Source of the DNA: Faucicola sp902506215
GTDB lineage: Bacteria > Pseudomonadota > Gammaproteobacteria > Pseudomonadales > Moraxellaceae
DNA: 64,000 nucleotides
Direction of reading: 5' to 3'
NCBI GenBank assembly: GCA_016888885.1
Contig: CP069437.1
Location: 992,001 to 1,056,000 of the forward strand
The notes beneath the pieces are model-generated. The model searched no databases. It had not been told where the DNA came from and worked only from the letters and a program-made list of their open reading frames with translations. The translations under genes and the position numbers were made by a program. This document shows positions 60,690-64,000 of the stretch, in pieces. How positions within the stretch are numbered: position 1 is the first letter of the stretch; each line of letters begins with the position of its first letter.

Positions 60690-63419
60690 TTAAAACTCCA
60701 ACCCCATCTTAGCCAAATGCCCTGCCACAATCGCATTTAACCGCTCAACCTCTGCCGTCATCGCAGACAATGGCACAGCATACCGTTCCGCTAACGTCGT
60801 CAAACGTGTCACCAATGCCTGTACCACTCGCTCAATCTCGCTATCAATATTTTGCTCAAGCGTCGCAAGCCATTTATCATCCACCAATAACGCTTTAATC
60901 TCTACAACCGTCAATTGGCTATATTTGATAAATACCTGTTGATGAAGCGCTTGGATAGCGGTATTAAGCTGTTTTTTGACCGAATCTTTCTCATTTAACA
61001 ACACAATAAACTGCTCAAGTATCACGATATCGTCCTCATGCTCAAACGGCTTACCTTGTTGCTTCATCTGCTTGATCTCAGCAATCATAGCAGATTTTAG
61101 TTCATTAACGTGCTTTTTGGCTTTTTTGAGTTCGCCATCGAGTCTAATATAAATACTGGCAAATGACTGGCTGTCTTGTAGCTCGGTTTTAAGCTTGGCT
61201 TTGACATCTTTAACACTAACCACACCTGCCTTGCTACGATAGCCGTTAAACGTGCTATCTTTGGCAAGTTGGCTAATTTCTTCTTCTAAAGTAAGCATGG
61301 CTTGATAGGTTTCTCGATAAGTCTTGTAACGCTGTTTATCGATGGAATCCCACGCCTGTAGCTGATAGCCTTCTAACGCAGATTGGCTGTCTTTTAGCGT
61401 GATAACATCATTTAAAACGCCTTCATCGCCACCATGCTCTTCTAGCATACTTTCGATATCAAGCTCGGCTTGTTCGAGTTTGGCAGTTAGGTCGTCTATC
61501 GCTTGTTGCTCTTTGGCAAAGAACCGATGAATGACCAGATTGGCAGGGATTAAATCGCTTTTGTATTTTTCTTTGTCCACGACGATGTCGTAGCTTTCGC
61601 CTTTTTTGACGATATGCTCAAGCTGTTTGCCATGCTCCCAACCGTTTTGATGAATCAAATACACATCGTCTTGCATGACATCATCCCAATAATCCATCAA
61701 AATCTGATAGATATCGTACTGGCTAATCAGTGGCGTATCTTGGTAGCTTGCCAATAATCCTTCAGAAATACGATGGATAAATTCTTTTGGTTTCTCTTCA
61801 TGGGTAATGTCTGATAATGGATAGTCTTTTTGCCATTGTTCAAACGGGGCTTTGGCTGTGGTCACAAACTTAGTAAAATCATCGGATGAATAAATCAGAT
61901 TTTTGATCGCATCGATTTCGGTAATTAATTTATAGCGATTACCTTCTTTGGCTAAAATCTTATCTTGTAGTAATGTAAACACTTGCCAGTAATGGCTCAA
62001 CGCATTAACATCATGCACAGGAATACCGCCCTGCAAATGAGCGGTTAAATCTTGCAAGTCGTCATTATCTGGGCTTGGAATATAGCGTGGGATATTGAGA
62101 TTAAAGTCATTGGCGACAATCTCAGACATTTCAACCATTCGGCTAAAGTGGTCTTGCAGTTTGCGATTATTAAAGGTATCAACGATTTTGTGAATATCTT
62201 GGTGGCGTAAACGGTTTTTATTACCGTCTTTGATAAAACCACGACTGGCATCAATCATAAACACCGATTGACCGTCAATCACATTGCCATTATCGTCTAA
62301 GGTCGCAGGTTTGGCGTGTTCTTTGTCCAACACAATTATACAGGCAGGAATACCTGTGCCATAGAACAAGTTGGCTGGCAGACCGATAATGCCTTTGATA
62401 TAACCTAGTTTTAGAATATTTTCACGAATGCGAGCTTCGGCATTGCCACGGAATAACACGCCATGCGGTAGAATAATCGCCCCTTTACCTGTGGTTTTTA
62501 GACTACTAATCAAATGTAGTAAAAAGGCATAATCGCCATTTTTATCTGGGGGAACGCCTAAATCAAAACGATGATAAATATCAGCGGTTGGCTCAATGCC
62601 GTTTGTCCAATTTTTATTAGAGAATGGCGGATTGGCGACGGCAAAATCAAAGGTTTTTAACTCATCTTCTTTTTTGAATTTTGGGTCAGAGAGAGTATTG
62701 CCTTGGCGAATCGTTGCAGTTTCTACGCCATGCAAAATCATATTCATTTTTGCCAGCGCAGACGTAGCATTGTCATTTTCTTGACCGTAGATATCTAAAC
62801 CATCAGTGCTTTCATCACTGGCTTTTAATAACAGCGAACCTGAGCCACACGTTGGGTCATACACGGTTTTATCATTGGTGGTATGCTTATCGATACCAAT
62901 AATTTTAGCCATGATACGAGAGACTTCGGCAGGGGTATAGAATTGCCCTTTGGATTTGCCCGATTCGGTGGCAAAATGACGCATCAAATACTCGTAGGCA
63001 TCGCCTAGCAGGTCGTCACCATCGGCTTTGTTACTGGCTAAATTAAGTGTCTCGAAATTGGCAATCAATTTAGTCAAGCGGTCAATCATATCCTTGCCTG
63101 AGCCGAGTTTTTCTTCATCATTAAAATCGGTTTGGTCGATAACACCTTGCAATTCGTTTGCTTTAGCGATTGCGGTAATGATGATATTTAACTTTTCGCC
63201 GATCTCTTTGTTATTTTTGAGTTTGACGATATCGTCAAAGGTACAGCCTTCGGGTACTTCAATTAGGCTATCAGGGTCTTGTTTGGATTTATCAGAAATG
63301 TATTTTAGGAATAGTAAGGTTAAAACGTAGTCTTTATACTGGCTGGCATCCATCCCACCACGCAATTCATCACAGCTTTTCCATAGAGAAGCGTATAGTT
63401 CAGTTTTTTTGATAGCCAT
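60690..63419 (-). CDS. hsdM: Type I restriction-modification methyltransferase subunit M (extended)
   Basis: N6-adenine methyltransferase subunit. The N-terminal HsdM helical domain precedes motif I DPTCGSGSLLL (188-198) and motif IV NPPFSN (263-268). At 909 aa it is far longer than the usual ~500-550. The extra C-terminal ~390 residues carry long helices and coiled-coil segments (DLTAKLEQAELDIESMLEE, HVNELKSAMIAEIKQMKQQ), possibly binding to S and R subunits. The methyltransferase core is complete. It leads hsdS and hsdR; about 110 bases separate it from HepT upstream. Confidence 0.95.
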   Translation of the reverse strand: MAIKKTELYASLWKSCDELRGGMDASQYKDYVLTLLFLKYISDKSKQDPDSLIEVPEGCTFDDIVKLKNNKEIGEKLNIIITAIAKANELQGVIDQTDFNDEEKLGSGKDMIDRLTKLIANFETLNLASNKADGDDLLGDAYEYLMRHFATESGKSKGQFYTPAEVSRIMAKIIGIDKHTTNDKTVYDPTCGSGSLLLKASDESTDGLDIYGQENDNATSALAKMNMILHGVETATIRQGNTLSDPKFKKEDELKTFDFAVANPPFSNKNWTNGIEPTADIYHRFDLGVPPDKNGDYAFLLHLISSLKTTGKGAIILPHGVLFRGNAEARIRENILKLGYIKGIIGLPANLFYGTGIPACIIVLDKEHAKPATLDDNGNVIDGQSVFMIDASRGFIKDGNKNRLRHQDIHKIVDTFNNRKLQDHFSRMVEMSEIVANDFNLNIPRYIPSPDNDDLQDLTAHLQGGIPVHDVNALSHYWQVFTLLQDKILAKEGNRYKLITEIDAIKNLIYSSDDFTKFVTTAKAPFEQWQKDYPLSDITHEEKPKEFIHRISEGLLASYQDTPLISQYDIYQILMDYWDDVMQDDVYLIHQNGWEHGKQLEHIVKKGESYDIVVDKEKYKSDLIPANLVIHRFFAKEQQAIDDLTAKLEQAELDIESMLEEHGGDEGVLNDVITLKDSQSALEGYQLQAWDSIDKQRYKTYRETYQAMLTLEEEISQLAKDSTFNGYRSKAGVVSVKDVKAKLKTELQDSQSFASIYIRLDGELKKAKKHVNELKSAMIAEIKQMKQQGKPFEHEDDIVILEQFIVLLNEKDSVKKQLNTAIQALHQQVFIKYSQLTVVEIKALLVDDKWLATLEQNIDSEIERVVQALVTRLTTLAERYAVPLSAMTAEVERLNAIVAGHLAKMGLEF

Positions 63420-63532
63420 GTTTCAACCTCAGTCAAGCAAAAAAATCTGAATATTATCGCATAGAAGAGGTGGATTTTTTCAAGTTGGTAAAAAAATAGG
63501 ACGTGTAAAGTATAGGCTTATTTGTACAATTT

Positions 63533-63874
63533 CTAATTAGTAATTTCTTTAAGATATAATAATAGCTCTGGGATAGAGCGTTCAGCTGCTTGATAAATGA
63601 TTTTAAAATCAAGCTCAAAGTAACCATGAGCAATAATGTTACGCATTCCACGCATATACTTCCAAGAAATTTGTGAGTTGTTTTCGACAAATTCTAGGTC
63701 ATTTTGATAAATGACATTAGCTATTTCGCCAAGGGCAATTAAGCTCATGGCAACGGCATTTTGAGTACGTTTATCATTCAAAAAATCATCAAGTGGTATA
63801 TGTTCAATAAACAGAGGAATATGTTGGCATATCTCAATCATTTTATAAAGATAATCTGGCATTCTTTTATTCAT
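63533..63874 (-). CDS. hepT: HepT-family toxin (HEPN ribonuclease)
   Basis: A 113-aa HEPN-fold protein of the HepT-MntA toxin-antitoxin family (DUF86). The conserved R78-N-x3-H83-x-Y85 reads RNIIAHGY: the catalytic RX4-6H motif and the tyrosine that the MntA antitoxin modifies with AMP in characterised members. Fourteen bases separate it from the upstream mntA fragment, so the two are co-transcribed. The full catalytic motif is intact, so the toxin is probably functional. Confidence 0.9.
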   Translation of the reverse strand: MNKRMPDYLYKMIEICQHIPLFIEHIPLDDFLNDKRTQNAVAMSLIALGEIANVIYQNDLEFVENNSQISWKYMRGMRNIIAHGYFELDFKIIYQAAERSIPELLLYLKEITN

Positions 63875-63888
63875 GACTGTTTCTACTT

Positions 63889-64000
63889 TTATATTGCAAT
63901 AGCATAACGCACAACTTCGTCTTTAAATTTTGGCGGTAAGCTATTGTGGGTGACAACATCAACTTTGAGATTGAGTAGCTCCTCTAATTCAGTTTGTAGT
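63889..64000 (-). CDS. mntA: MntA-family antitoxin nucleotidyltransferase, C-terminal end (cut by window edge)
   Basis: Only the last 36 codons are in the window, to a stop at 63889. The residues LEELLNLKVDVVTHNSLPPKFKDEVVRYAIAI resemble the tail of minimal nucleotidyltransferases (the KVDVVT strand supplies the third metal-binding Asp, followed by a C-terminal helix). Its position directly upstream of hepT supports assignment as the MntA adenylyltransferase that modifies HepT. The catalytic GSxARG part lies beyond the window. Confidence 0.75.
   Translation of the reverse strand, partial: LQTELEELLNLKVDVVTHNSLPPKFKDEVVRYAIAI

Overview
The window looks like a Moraxellaceae chromosome (Moraxella / Psychrobacter / Acinetobacter relatives). 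The gene content and the dut-algC-argB neighbourhood are gammaproteobacterial, the base composition is moderately AT-rich, and the porphobilinogen synthase is the Zn-independent pseudomonad type. My best guess is a Moraxella osloensis-like organism; this is inference from gene content, not a database match.

Bases 1-29,400 are mostly ordinary core genome. They hold the tail of an RND efflux pump with its outer-membrane lipoprotein, hemB, rep, a small outer-membrane beta-barrel, dut-algC-argB, the RNase P RNA (minus strand, with its own promoter and terminator), coaD, smpB-cmoM, a ferric-iron-type binding lipoprotein, a lipase, a rhomboid protease, class I fumarase and an NAD-salvage pair (nadR-like kinase/adenylyltransferase and pnuC). 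From about 23.8 kb come a beta-helix protein, a three-gene HAD / nucleotidyltransferase-kinase / nucleotidyltransferase operon and a WavE-like glycosyltransferase, probably for surface polysaccharide decoration.

Bases 29,482-34,922 (minus) form a five-gene operon of ATP-grasp, phosphoribosyltransferase-TRSP, HAD, StiP and CitE-like aldolase. This is the biosynthetic block usually found with tellurium-resistance (Ter) stress systems, but no terB/C/D-type gene is in the window. It is followed by a short-chain fatty-acid transporter, an OPT peptide transporter, pepD and a complete tauABCD taurine operon preceded by a long perfect palindrome.

From about 44,817 to the right edge lies an integrated genomic island. 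It opens with a tRNA 3'-end fragment (likely attL) and a P4-type integrase. It carries an XRE regulator, a lipoprotein, a membrane-protein gene broken twice (by a 1,138-bp IS and a 169-bp MITE, both with recognisable target duplications and both in one reading frame), and a divergent module of two nuclease-like genes with a small membrane protein. A candidate structured RNA follows. The rest is a long minus-strand gene train: MntA-HepT toxin-antitoxin, hsdM, hsdS, hsdR, a YgjP-like metalloprotease coupled to hsdR, a single-motif PLD-type nuclease-like gene, a YaaW-family gene and an unknown membrane/coiled-coil gene. The right end of the island is outside the window.

The best candidates for something undescribed are (i) the YaaW + membrane-protein pair at the end of the restriction operon and (ii) the CoiA-like / resolvase-like module beside the twice-interrupted membrane gene.
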